DNA of 7,651 nt, taken from assembly GCF_946479605.1 (NCBI RefSeq), contig NZ_CAMLGT010000187.1:1-7651 (forward strand), given 5' to 3'. Both the position numbers and the translations under genes were made by a program. This DNA comes from an uncultured Lacibacter sp. (GTDB taxonomy: Bacteria > Bacteroidota > Bacteroidia > Chitinophagales > Chitinophagaceae). Below the pieces are notes generated by a model. The model saw only the letters and a list, made by a program, of their open reading frames with translations. It was not told where the DNA came from and searched no databases. Below, in pieces: positions 1-6,274 of the stretch (positions within the stretch are counted from its first letter, which is position 1; every line of letters starts with the position of its first letter).

Positions 1-564
1 GGTTTTGATCAACACATTATCAAACGAATCGAAGTTGTTACGGAGATAGTTATTGGTAATTTCAAACAACTTGCTTTCAGCGTCATCCAACAGATCAAAC
101 ACATCTGTACTCTCTTCGTATGCATCGCCAATGGTTTCACCACTGATGCGGATTAATTCACGCTGCAAAAATTTCTGAAGAATAATGCGGGCATGTGCTT
201 CAATGTTTGCAGTAGATACAACGGTGTTGGTTAAACGTGTTACATAGTAAGCACCTCCCACCATTTCCAGTTCTTCTTTCTGCTTCAGCTCTTCCACCAC
301 CGTGAGCAGGTCAATCGGCAAACTCTTTGCCGTTAAACTTTGCATGGCACGGAAGATGCGCTGATGCGCATCTACATAAAAACATTCGGGGCGAAGAATT
401 TCACTGATTGCATCGAAAGCACTTTTTTCAAGCATAACAGCACCCAACACGGCTTCTTCCAGTTCCTTGGATTGTGGTGGAACTTTTCCATACACCATTG
501 TTGAAAGATCAAGTGGCGCTTTCCGCTTTGCTTTCCGGTCTTTATTGAGATTAGTAAGATCCAT
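1..564 (-). CDS. dnaB: Replicative DNA helicase DnaB, N-terminal part (3' end outside window)
   Basis: Reading the minus strand from the ATG at 564 gives 188 uninterrupted codons to the window edge, beginning MDLTNLNKDRKAKRK. After a short basic tail, residues about 28-130 match the DnaB N-terminal helical domain. Landmarks are PPQSKELEEAVLGAVML, then a 'FYVDAHQRIFRAM' segment, 'PIDLLTVVEEL' and 'GGAYYVTRLTN'. Residues about 150-188 start the linker to the RecA-like ATPase domain, so Walker motifs are not visible. DnaB is the hexameric 5'-3' helicase that unwinds DNA at the fork and recruits primase (family knowledge). It is transcribed divergently from pheT. A promoter with a -33 TTG and a -7 TACATTCG lies about 100 bp upstream. 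The ATG is preferred because the family N-terminus follows it closely. The basic tail before the conserved domain is common in Bacteroidota homologues. Identity is secure; only the 3' part is missing. Confidence 0.95.
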   Translation of the reverse strand, partial: MDLTNLNKDRKAKRKAPLDLSTMVYGKVPPQSKELEEAVLGAVMLEKSAFDAISEILRPECFYVDAHQRIFRAMQSLTAKSLPIDLLTVVEELKQKEELEMVGGAYYVTRLTNTVVSTANIEAHARIILQKFLQRELIRISGETIGDAYEESTDVFDLLDDAESKLFEITNNYLRNNFDSFDNVLIKT

Positions 565-663
565 AGTTTACCTGGGCAGACAATGTTTTAATTTGGGTTC
601 CTTTCCTCGTAAAAAAAGTTAAACACTTTTTGTGTTAAGCAATTGTTACCGGAACAAGGGCGA

Positions 664-693
664 CGAATGTAAATGACAATCAGCTACCAGCAA
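664..693 (-). promoter_or_regulatory. Predicted dnaB promoter
   Basis: On the minus strand the sequence at 671-664 reads TACATTCG, one mismatch from the Bacteroidota -7 consensus TAnnTTTG. A TTG at 693-691, within a TTTTTG run, provides a -33 element with a 19-nt spacer, inside the usual range. The implied start near 657-660 gives a 5' UTR of about 95 nt, which contains the small hairpin at 622-636. The site is predicted from motifs only. Confidence 0.5.
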
Positions 694-745
694 AAACAAA
701 TCCGTACTATAATTTTTTCAACCCTAATGCACATTAAATTCGGAG

Positions 746-852
746 TTATCCACCTGTTTTTTACACTCATTCACACAAACATGCCTGCTTATCCTCAATT
801 TAATTTTTTTTTGCGCCTTGACCTAATGCATTTCCACACAGCCTGTGCAGAA
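746..852. promoter_or_regulatory. Cluster of DnaA-box-like 9-mers
   Basis: Four 9-mers each differ by one base from TTATNCACA: TTATCCACC (746-754), TCATTCACA (767-775), TTATCCTCA (789-797), and TTCTGCACA on the minus strand (844-852). A fifth, ATTTCCACA (830-838), differs at two positions. The plus-strand members begin 21, 22 and 41 bp apart, close to multiples of two helical turns. A T-rich stretch (803-812) lies inside the cluster. The location beside dnaB fits either DnaA control of the dnaB promoter or an origin element. No box is a perfect match, so the call stays tentative. Confidence 0.35.
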
Positions 853-901
853 AGATAGTTGCCTCTTTTTTTGGCCGGACGCTGCAGATTACAATATGCC
901 C

Positions 902-924
902 TTTTCCTGAAAAAAGCAGGAAAA
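902..924. repeat. Perfect 8-bp inverted repeat upstream of pheT
   Basis: The arms TTTTCCTG (902-909) and CAGGAAAA (917-924) are exact reverse complements around a 7-nt A-rich spacer. Neither strand has a T tract after the stem, so this is not an intrinsic terminator. It lies about 55 bp upstream of the pheT -7 box, a position suited to a regulator-binding site, but nothing identifies a protein. Confidence 0.5.
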
Positions 925-977
925 CCGAAGGTTCTGGCAGTTCTAAAACTCATTTATCAGTCAAGCAGTCAATCAAT

Positions 978-985
978 TATCTTTG
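978..985 (+). promoter_or_regulatory. Predicted pheT promoter -7 box (TATCTTTG)
   Basis: TATCTTTG is a perfect match to the Bacteroidota TAnnTTTG element. The likely start site near 990 gives a leader of about 25 nt before the pheT ATG. The -33 element is weak (T-rich around 953-957). The short leader leaves no room for an attenuator or riboswitch if this is the main promoter. Confidence 0.6.
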
Positions 986-1014
986 CAGCTTTCTGAATAA
1001 AGTTTACACCCAGC

Positions 1015-3438
1015 ATGACGATCAGTTATAAATGGCTGCATGAATATCTGCCAGTAACAGTTGAGCCCGAACGTTTGAGCCGTATTTTAACCTCTATTGG
1101 CCTTGAAGTGGAGAGCATGGAGGCATACGAAGAAATAAAAGGAGGATTACAGGGCCTTGTAATTGGCGAAGTTCTTACTTGCGAGAAACACCCCGATGCC
1201 GATAAATTATCGCTTACCACTGTAAATGTGGGAGCAGCAGAACCATTGCAAATTGTGTGCGGTGCACCCAATGTTGCTGCCGGGCAAAAAGTAGTTGTGG
1301 CTACAGTTGGTACAACTATCTATCCTTCAAGTGGCGAACCTCTTACCATGAAAAAGGCGAAGATCCGTGGCTTTGAAAGTCATGGTATGATTTGTGCCGA
1401 AGATGAAATAGGATTAGGCAGCAGCCATGCAGGTATTCTGATATTACCGGCCGATGTAAAAGCGGGCACAGCAGCAGCTGATTATTTTAAGCCATATACC
1501 GATTGGGTGATTGAAATTGGTTTAACACCCAACCACATGGATGCAATGAGCCATATAGGTGTGGCACGTGATGTAATTGCTTATCTCAACTTCCACGATA
1601 AAAAACAATACACACTCAAATCGCCATTCAGCAACGGGTTTAAAGTTGATAATAAAACTTTACCCATCACAGTAAATATTGAAAACAACAATGCCTGCCA
1701 GCGTTATTCAGGTGTAAGTATTTCAGGCATTACCGTGCAGGAAAGCCCCGTGTGGATGAAACAACGGTTAAAAGCAATTGGTGTTCGTCCTATTAATAAC
1801 ATTGTAGATATTACCAATTATATTCTGCATGAAACAGGACAACCTTTACATGCGTTTGATGCCGATGCCATTACCGGTGGCGAAGTAGTTGTAAAGAACC
1901 TGGCAGAAGGAACAACCTTTATTACGCTTGATGAAAAAGAACGGAAGCTGGGTGCTGATGACCTGATGATCTGCAATAAAGAAGAACCCATGTGTATTGC
2001 CGGTGTGTTTGGTGGTACAAAAAGCGGTGTAAAAGAAACAACGAAGAACATTTTTTTAGAAAGCGCCTGGTTTAATCCCGTTACCACCCGCAAAACATCG
2101 TTCCGTCATAACCTGCGTACCGATGCTGCTACCCGTTTTGAAAAAGGTGTTGATATCAGCAATACTGTAAATGTTTTGAAACGTGCGGCACTGTTGATCA
2201 AAGAACTGGGGGCGGGTGAAATTGCCAGCGATATTGTGGATGTATATCCTGCACCAAAAGAGAAACAACAGATCGCTTTAAAATATCATTACCTTAAAAA
2301 GATCAGCGGTAAAAACTACCACCCCGATACAGTGAAGAAGATATTTGAATCACTGGGGTTTGAACTGATCAAAGAATCGATTGATGAAATATGGGTAGCG
2401 GCTCCGTTCAGCAAACCTGATATGGAACTACCTGCAGATCTTGCAGAAGAAATTATGCGGATTGATGGGTTGGATAATGTTGAAATCCCCACCAGTATTA
2501 CCCTTTCCCCTTCCACAGAAGCAGATCAAACCAGCTTTGCTTATAAAGAAAAGATCAGCAATATTCTTGCTGGTCAGGGTTTCAATGAAATATTCACCAA
2601 CTCCATTGCCAACAGTGCCTGGTACGATGAAGAAGTGTTGACCACAACAGTAAAAATGTTGAACAACCTCAGCGCTGAGTTGAATGTAATGCGTCCTTCT
2701 ATGCTGGAAACCGGGTTACAATGCATTTCGTTTAACCTCAACCGTAAGAACAGCAGCTTGCGCCTGTTTGAATTTGGTAAAACATACAAAACAACTGAAA
2801 CCGGAAAATATTTTGAAACAGATCATCTTTCTATTTACACAACAGGCAGCACCGAAGCTTCCTGGAAACAAAAAGCAAGCGCTGTTGATGTTTACTTTTT
2901 GAAATCGGTTGTAAACAGCATTTTGAAATATGCAGGTTTAACTGCTGAAACTGAAATTGCAGAAGCAGAAAAAGGTTTCAGCGGACTTATCAATTACAAA
3001 ATAAAAAAACAGGTAATTGCAAAAGTTGGCATTGTTGATGCAGCACAATTAAAACAGTTCGATATAAAACAACCAGTTTACTTTGCAGACATTAACTGGA
3101 ATGTGCTGACGCAGCTGGCAGCAAAAGCAAAACTGGAGTACAAGGAAATTACACGTTTCCCTTCAGTAGAGCGTGACCTGGCCATTGTGATTGAAAAAGC
3201 CATCAGTTATGCAGAGGTGGAAAAAGCTATCGGGAATGCAAAAGTGAGCCGTTTAAAATCGGTTTCGTTGTTTGATGTGTTTGAAAGTGAAAAGATAGGT
3301 GCAGGAAAAAAATCGCTGGCACTCAACTTTGTGTTCCAGGACGATGAAAAAACCCTGACAGATAAGGAAACAGAAAAAATGATGGGTACGCTTGTTCAAA
3401 CACTGGAAAAACAATTTGCTGCTGAAATCAGGAAGTAA
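1015..3438 (+). CDS. pheT: Phenylalanine--tRNA ligase beta subunit
   Basis: This is the beta subunit of the cytoplasmic alpha2beta2 phenylalanyl-tRNA synthetase, which charges tRNA-Phe with ATP and phenylalanine. The catalytic site is in PheS, which is not in this window, as is common in Bacteroidota. The 807-residue length is normal for the bacterial form. Domains in order are an EMAP/OB-type tRNA-binding domain at about 40-155 (HPDADKL at 59-65; 'KIRGFESHGMICAEDEIGLG'), the B3/B4 editing region at about 215-400, and a B5 domain at about 415-490. DLAEEIMRIDG (475-485) carries the acidic Mg-binding cluster. A synthetase-like core follows, then a C-terminal FDX-ACB anticodon-binding domain starting at RFPSVERD (714). 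The N-terminus MTISYKWLHEYL is typical, so the ATG is well supported even without a Shine-Dalgarno. A perfect -7 box lies 30 bp upstream. The coiled-coil gene follows after 20 bp and is probably cotranscribed. Confidence 0.98.
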   Translation: MTISYKWLHEYLPVTVEPERLSRILTSIGLEVESMEAYEEIKGGLQGLVIGEVLTCEKHPDADKLSLTTVNVGAAEPLQIVCGAPNVAAGQKVVVATVGTTIYPSSGEPLTMKKAKIRGFESHGMICAEDEIGLGSSHAGILILPADVKAGTAAADYFKPYTDWVIEIGLTPNHMDAMSHIGVARDVIAYLNFHDKKQYTLKSPFSNGFKVDNKTLPITVNIENNNACQRYSGVSISGITVQESPVWMKQRLKAIGVRPINNIVDITNYILHETGQPLHAFDADAITGGEVVVKNLAEGTTFITLDEKERKLGADDLMICNKEEPMCIAGVFGGTKSGVKETTKNIFLESAWFNPVTTRKTSFRHNLRTDAATRFEKGVDISNTVNVLKRAALLIKELGAGEIASDIVDVYPAPKEKQQIALKYHYLKKISGKNYHPDTVKKIFESLGFELIKESIDEIWVAAPFSKPDMELPADLAEEIMRIDGLDNVEIPTSITLSPSTEADQTSFAYKEKISNILAGQGFNEIFTNSIANSAWYDEEVLTTTVKMLNNLSAELNVMRPSMLETGLQCISFNLNRKNSSLRLFEFGKTYKTTETGKYFETDHLSIYTTGSTEASWKQKASAVDVYFLKSVVNSILKYAGLTAETEIAEAEKGFSGLINYKIKKQVIAKVGIVDAAQLKQFDIKQPVYFADINWNVLTQLAAKAKLEYKEITRFPSVERDLAIVIEKAISYAEVEKAIGNAKVSRLKSVSLFDVFESEKIGAGKKSLALNFVFQDDEKTLTDKETEKMMGTLVQTLEKQFAAEIRK

Positions 3439-3458
3439 CACAAACAACTCAATTCATC

Positions 3459-3746
3459 GTGACAGTTATTGACAGCCATATTCAATCGCTCCAGCAAAAA
3501 ATGCAGTTGCTTGTTAAAAAGCATCAGCAACTGGAAAAGGAGAATAAAAAGCTGAAGGATGAATTGATTACCCTGAAAGAACAGCAATATGGCAAGAAGC
3601 AGGAAATAGAAGTGTTGGAAATGCAGAACGCCATCCTGAAAGCATCGCAACAGCAATTAGACGATAAAGAAAAAAAGGAACTGGAAAAGAAGCTTCACCT
3701 GTTTATAAAGGAGATCGACCGCTGTATTGCCCTGCTTTCGGAATAA
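3459..3746 (+). CDS. Small coiled-coil protein between pheT and zapA (possible ZapB-like division factor)
   Basis: The 95-residue product is almost entirely predicted coiled coil. It has no signal peptide or membrane segment and is rich in Lys, Glu, Gln and Leu. Leu, Ile and Val recur at heptad spacing from about residue 5 to 80 (for example LQQKMQLLVKKHQQLEKENK). A conserved-looking tail, KEIDRCIALLSE, ends the protein. The start is GTG at 3459. No in-frame ATG precedes it, and the next internal ATG (3501) would remove the first heptads. It begins 20 bp after the pheT stop, so translation from a pheT mRNA is likely. Proteins of this size and type often sit between pheT and zapA in Bacteroidota. 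By position and by analogy with the small coiled-coil ZapB of enterobacteria, it may take part in Z-ring assembly. That role is inference, and I recognise no named family. Confidence 0.8.
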   Translation: MTVIDSHIQSLQQKMQLLVKKHQQLEKENKKLKDELITLKEQQYGKKQEIEVLEMQNAILKASQQQLDDKEKKELEKKLHLFIKEIDRCIALLSE

Positions 3747-3748
3747 AC

Positions 3749-4000
3749 TCAAATGCGTTTAATGATACGCATCTTCATTTCATCATTTCCCTGTTGCAGC
3801 TCAAGGGTGTACACACCGTAAGGCAGGTCATTTAATCCGTCCCATATAAGAGAATGGTGAGAAGATACTTCTGATTCAAGGCTACGGCATACAGATCCTT
3901 TCTCATCTATCAACACGGCCTTTACGGCGTTCTCACCCGGCGAAGAAAGTTCCAGCGTAAGTGAATCAATGAACACTTGTGGTTTCACTTTTGCGAACAT
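3749..4000 (-). CDS. Small protein resembling a free-standing T9SS C-terminal sorting / FlgD-like Ig domain
   Basis: The 83-residue ORF starts at an ATG (4000), beginning MFAKVKPQVFIDSLTLELSS, and ends at a TGA (3749-3751). Alternating hydrophobic residues suggest a small beta-sandwich. The pattern is a '...AVLIDEKGSVCRSLE' strand-turn, then 'SLIWDGLNDLPYGVYTLEL', then a basic ending 'MRIIKRI'. The D..G, W-D-G and LP.GVY motifs and the terminal IIKR recall type IX secretion type A sorting domains and FlgD-like Ig domains. Normally these are C-terminal parts of large secreted proteins. Here there is no cargo and no signal peptide, so export by the usual Sec-then-T9SS route is not expected. It stands on the strand opposite its neighbours and converges with the coiled-coil gene, two bases apart. 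I found no clear promoter. It could be a real small intracellular protein or a decaying fragment; the frame is intact over its whole length. Confidence 0.6.
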   Translation of the reverse strand: MFAKVKPQVFIDSLTLELSSPGENAVKAVLIDEKGSVCRSLESEVSSHHSLIWDGLNDLPYGVYTLELQQGNDEMKMRIIKRI

Positions 4001-4102
4001 GTTTCTGAGGTTGAATTGTGGCTATTAATGGGAGTTTTTCTCAGTTGGCAACGGATGGATAAGGAGACTTTTTTACGAAGCTCTAATATATAACAACATT
4101 TT

Positions 4103-4111
4103 TATATTTTG
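4103..4111 (+). promoter_or_regulatory. Possible zapA -7 element (TATATTTTG) abutting the start codon
   Basis: TATATTTTG matches TAnnTTTG with one extra base. Transcription would begin about five bases later, at the ATGATG at 4114-4119, predicting a leaderless or nearly leaderless mRNA. No -33 TTG stands at the right distance and the region is AT-rich, so a chance match is possible. Confidence 0.3.
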
Positions 4112-4113
4112 GT

Positions 4114-4428
4114 ATGATGGAATCATTAATTCCCATAAACATTATCATAGGCGACAGGAGTTACCGGATAAAAGTTAGTCCTGAGCATGAAGAGCATGTT
4201 CGAAAAACGGTCAAGATAATCAATGAAAAGATCATTGAATTTAAAACAAGCTTTGCCGGTAAGGATATGCAGGATTATGTGGCAATGGTGCTTATTTGGT
4301 ATGCTACCGATGTTACAGCAGCTTCATCAAAAGAAGAAAATGGCACAAACGAGGAAGCTGCGACAGAAGCACTGCGGAAACTTGAGCAGCAGATCGACCA
4401 GTTACTTCAACAAGACAACCACAAATAA
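4114..4428 (+). CDS. zapA: Cell division protein ZapA
   Basis: ZapA binds FtsZ in the cytoplasm and cross-links protofilaments to stabilise the Z ring (family knowledge). The 104-residue product has the usual layout. Residues 5-45 form the N-terminal globular head, with IPINIIIGDRSYRIKV and 'EEHVRKTVKIINEKI'. A helical segment includes 'FAGKDMQDYVAMVLIWYATD' (about 48-67), which is characteristic of Bacteroidota ZapA. A C-terminal coiled coil ends in 'LRKLEQQIDQLLQQ'. Two tandem ATGs (4114 and 4117) are possible starts. Family members usually begin M-E-x-L-I-P, which favours the second. It lies between the coiled-coil gene and rny, with a minus-strand ORF intervening, so it probably has its own promoter, perhaps the TATATTTTG just before the start. 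A weak hairpin with a T-rich tail follows at 4447-4492. Confidence 0.93.
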   Translation: MMESLIPINIIIGDRSYRIKVSPEHEEHVRKTVKIINEKIIEFKTSFAGKDMQDYVAMVLIWYATDVTAASSKEENGTNEEAATEALRKLEQQIDQLLQQDNHK

Positions 4429-4446
4429 AGACCAACTATTAACAAA

Positions 4447-4492
4447 GGCTTAGCACCTGCACAAGCACTACGCCGCTTCCTACTTCTTTTTT
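4447..4492 (+). terminator. Weak candidate terminator after zapA
   Basis: GGC-TAG-TGC (from 4447) can pair with GCA-CTA-GCC (ending 4474), with one T-C mismatch, a 5'-side bulge (4454-4457) and an ACAA loop. A pyrimidine-rich stretch ending in a T run (4485-4492) follows after a gap. The broken stem and distant T run make this a low-confidence call. Confidence 0.22.
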
Positions 4493-4495
4493 CTG

Positions 4496-4503
4496 TATTT
4501 TCG
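4496..4503 (+). promoter_or_regulatory. Possible rny promoter -7 box (TATTTTCG)
   Basis: TATTTTCG is one mismatch from TAnnTTTG, and the same TTCG ending occurs in the predicted dnaB promoter. Transcription would begin near 4508, giving a leader of about 75 nt before rny that contains a 13-codon ORF (4520-4561). No convincing -33 element was seen. Confidence 0.35.
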
Positions 4504-4584
4504 CCACTATTGTCCCACTATGAACTTGTATAACGCCATAGAAAGGAACGATTTGCAGTAAGAAACAAACCCAGTCAAACAACA

Positions 4585-6150
4585 ATGGAACCCGTAATTG
4601 TATACGCTATAATTGGAATCATCGCCCTCGTAATTGGAGTGGTGGCAGGTAAATTCATCTTTGCGAAAGACACACGTAAACAGGTGGAAGAAGCAGAAGC
4701 CCAGGCTCAATCAATTGTAAAAGAAGCAGGAATAAGAGCCGAAACCATCCGCAAAGAGAAAGAACTTGAAGCAAAAGAGAAATTTGTTCAACTGAAAGCC
4801 GACCATGACCGTGAGGTGATGGACCGTAACCGTAAGATCAGTGAAAGTGAGAACCGTGCACGCCAGAAAGAACAATCCATTAACCAGAAAGAAAGCAATC
4901 TTGATAAGCAGATTAAGGAAAACGAAGCCATCAAGGAAAATCTCAACCGCCAGATCGAGGTGGTGAACCTGAAACGGACTGAACTGGAAAAACACCAAGA
5001 AGAGCATATCCGCAGGCTGGAGAAAATTGCCGGTTTAAGTGCCGAAGAAGCCAAGAACCAATTGGTTGAAAGTTTAAAGCAGGAAGCACAAACCCGTGCC
5101 CTTGCACTTCAGCAGGAAATTATTGAAGATGCCAAACTTAAAGCTGGTAAAGAAGCACGTAAGATCGTGATCCAAACCATTCAACGTACGGCTGCTGAAC
5201 AGACAATTGAAAATACGGTAACCGTTTTCAACCTTGAAAGCGATGAAATAAAAGGACAGATCATTGGCCGTGAAGGTCGTAACATCCGTGCTATTGAAGC
5301 GGCTACAGGTGTTGACCTGATTGTGGATGATACGCCTGAAGCGATTCTTCTTTCTTCTTTCGATCCGCTTCGTCGTGAAGTGGCCCGCTTGAGTTTGCAA
5401 CGCCTGGTAGCCGATGGACGTATTCACCCTGCCCGTATTGAAGAAGTGGTGGAAAAAACCCGTAAGCAACTGGAAGAGCAGGTAATGGAAATTGGAGAGC
5501 GTACAGTAATTGAATTAGGCATTCATGGTATGCACAAAGAGCTGATCAGGATGGTGGGACGTATGCGTTTCCGTTCTTCTTACGGTCAAAACCTGTTGAT
5601 GCACAGCCGTGAAACAGCCAACCTTTGCGCCATCATGGCTTCAGAATTAGGCATGAATCCTAAACTGGCAAAACGTGCCGGTCTGTTACACGATATTGGT
5701 AAAGTACCTGATGAAGAAACAGAACTGAGCCACGCCTTACTTGGTGCCAAGCTCGCTGAAAAATATGGTGAAAACCCGGCGGTTGTAAATGCCATTGGTG
5801 CCCACCACGATGAAATGGAAATGCAGTATGTAATCTCTCCTATTGTGCAGGCTTGCGATGCCATCAGTGGTGCAAGACCGGGAGCCCGCAGGGAGATCAT
5901 GCAGCAATACCTCCAGCGTATCAAGGATCTTGAAAACCTGGCAATGGGTTATCCCGGTGTGGAAAAAGCATATGCTATCCAGGCTGGTCGTGAGTTGCGT
6001 GTAATTGTGGAAGCAGAGAAAGTAACGGATGCAGAATCAGATAAACTGAGTTTTGAAATGGCGCAGAAGATTCAGACCGAAATGGTGTATCCCGGCCAGA
6101 TCAAAGTGACTGTTATTCGTGAAAAGAGAGCCGTAAACGTGGCGAGATAG
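4585..6150 (+). CDS. rny: Ribonuclease Y, membrane-anchored endoribonuclease
   Basis: RNase Y is a membrane-tethered endonuclease that starts decay and processing of many mRNAs (family knowledge). The 521-residue length is typical. Residues about 4-26 form one N-terminal transmembrane helix ([17 protein letters not shown]). Residues about 30-200 are a long charged coiled coil rich in Glu, Lys and Gln. A KH RNA-binding domain follows, with the [11 protein letters not shown] loop starting at G228 and '[11 protein letters not shown]'. The HD phosphohydrolase domain carries H340 (HSRE), H369-D370 (LLHDIGK), H407-H408-D409 and D425 ([15 protein letters not shown]), so the metal ligands are intact. 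The C-terminus ends in the conserved '[15 protein letters not shown]' region. The start at ATG 4585 places the membrane helix at the very N-terminus, as expected. It follows zapA by 156 bp. A repeat-rich spacer without an obvious intrinsic terminator separates it from rplS. Confidence 0.98.
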   Translation: MEPVIVYAIIGIIALVIGVVAGKFIFAKDTRKQVEEAEAQAQSIVKEAGIRAETIRKEKELEAKEKFVQLKADHDREVMDRNRKISESENRARQKEQSINQKESNLDKQIKENEAIKENLNRQIEVVNLKRTELEKHQEEHIRRLEKIAGLSAEEAKNQLVESLKQEAQTRALALQQEIIEDAKLKAGKEARKIVIQTIQRTAAEQTIENTVTVFNLESDEIKGQIIGREGRNIRAIEAATGVDLIVDDTPEAILLSSFDPLRREVARLSLQRLVADGRIHPARIEEVVEKTRKQLEEQVMEIGERTVIELGIHGMHKELIRMVGRMRFRSSYGQNLLMHSRETANLCAIMASELGMNPKLAKRAGLLHDIGKVPDEETELSHALLGAKLAEKYGENPAVVNAIGAHHDEMEMQYVISPIVQACDAISGARPGARREIMQQYLQRIKDLENLAMGYPGVEKAYAIQAGRELRVIVEAEKVTDAESDKLSFEMAQKIQTEMVYPGQIKVTVIREKRAVNVAR

Positions 6151-6159
6151 TAAAAAGTA

Positions 6160-6232
6160 ATTAGGAATTGGGAGATTGGGAATTGGGGAATCAACTTTTT
6201 TTCCAAATTCCTTGAAACAAATTACCAATTCC
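6160..6232 (+). repeat. ATTGGGA-type short tandem repeat with complementary downstream arms
   Basis: Just after the rny stop, four imperfect 7-8-bp units run head to tail: ATTAGGA, ATTGGGAG, ATTGGGA, ATTGGGGA (6160-6189). Complementary sequence lies downstream. GGAATTGG (6164-6171) matches CCAATTCC (6225-6232) exactly. GGAATT-GGGGAA (6179-6190) can pair with TTCC-AAATTCC (6201-6211) with a small interruption, looping out a T run. The block resembles a small dispersed intergenic repeat more than a terminator, because the T run lies in the loop and not after the stem. Whether other copies exist cannot be seen here. Confidence 0.5.
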
Positions 6233-6245
6233 TCCAAAAACCCCC

Positions 6246-6253
6246 TACCTTTG
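6246..6253 (+). promoter_or_regulatory. Predicted rplS promoter -7 box (TACCTTTG)
   Basis: TACCTTTG is a perfect TAnnTTTG match. Its G lies 21 bp before the rplS ATG, so transcription near 6258 would leave a leader of about 16-17 nt. That is too short for a folded ribosomal-protein leader. The -33 region is not convincing. Confidence 0.6.
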
Positions 6254-6274
6254 CCGTCCTAAAAATTAAGAGTT

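Larger units (their letters stand above)
565..1014. other. Divergent dnaB-pheT intergenic region, non-coding
   Basis: This 450-bp stretch separates the start codons of dnaB (minus) and pheT (plus). It is AT-rich with T tracts around 803-812 and 865-872. It holds a dnaB promoter near 664-693 and a pheT promoter at 978-985. Two perfect short inverted repeats are present (622-636 and 902-924), with a cluster of DnaA-box-like 9-mers at 746-852. The only ORF of any length (673-858, 61 codons) has no family resemblance and low-complexity aromatic composition, so I do not call it a gene. No tRNA-like fold was seen. Confidence 0.7.

Noticed and set aside
673..858. 61-codon plus-strand ORF beginning MTISYQ, like the MTISYK start of PheT.
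   Set aside because: Only five codons are shared, and the following residues and upstream DNA do not match. The rest is low-complexity Phe/His/Thr sequence from AT-rich DNA, and it overlaps the DnaA-box-like cluster. Chance is the simplest explanation.
902..924. Palindrome considered as a dnaB- or pheT-side intrinsic terminator.
   Set aside because: No T tract follows the stem on either strand, and both flanking genes point away from it.
4429..4584. 6S-type regulatory RNA in the zapA-rny spacer, considered because ssrS lies next to zapA in enterobacteria.
   Set aside because: I could not draw a long double-stranded hairpin with a central bubble in this 156-bp interval. A covariance search with the Rfam 6S and 6S-Flavo models over 4400-4600 would settle it.
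5074..5924. Long minus-strand ORFs inside rny and similar ones inside pheT.
   Set aside because: They are antisense shadows of well-supported genes and show no domain resemblance or promoter.
6151..6274. Ribosomal-protein leader RNA controlling rplS.
   Set aside because: The perfect -7 box at 6246-6253 leaves a leader of only about 17 nt, and the structure upstream is a simple repeat outside the transcript.
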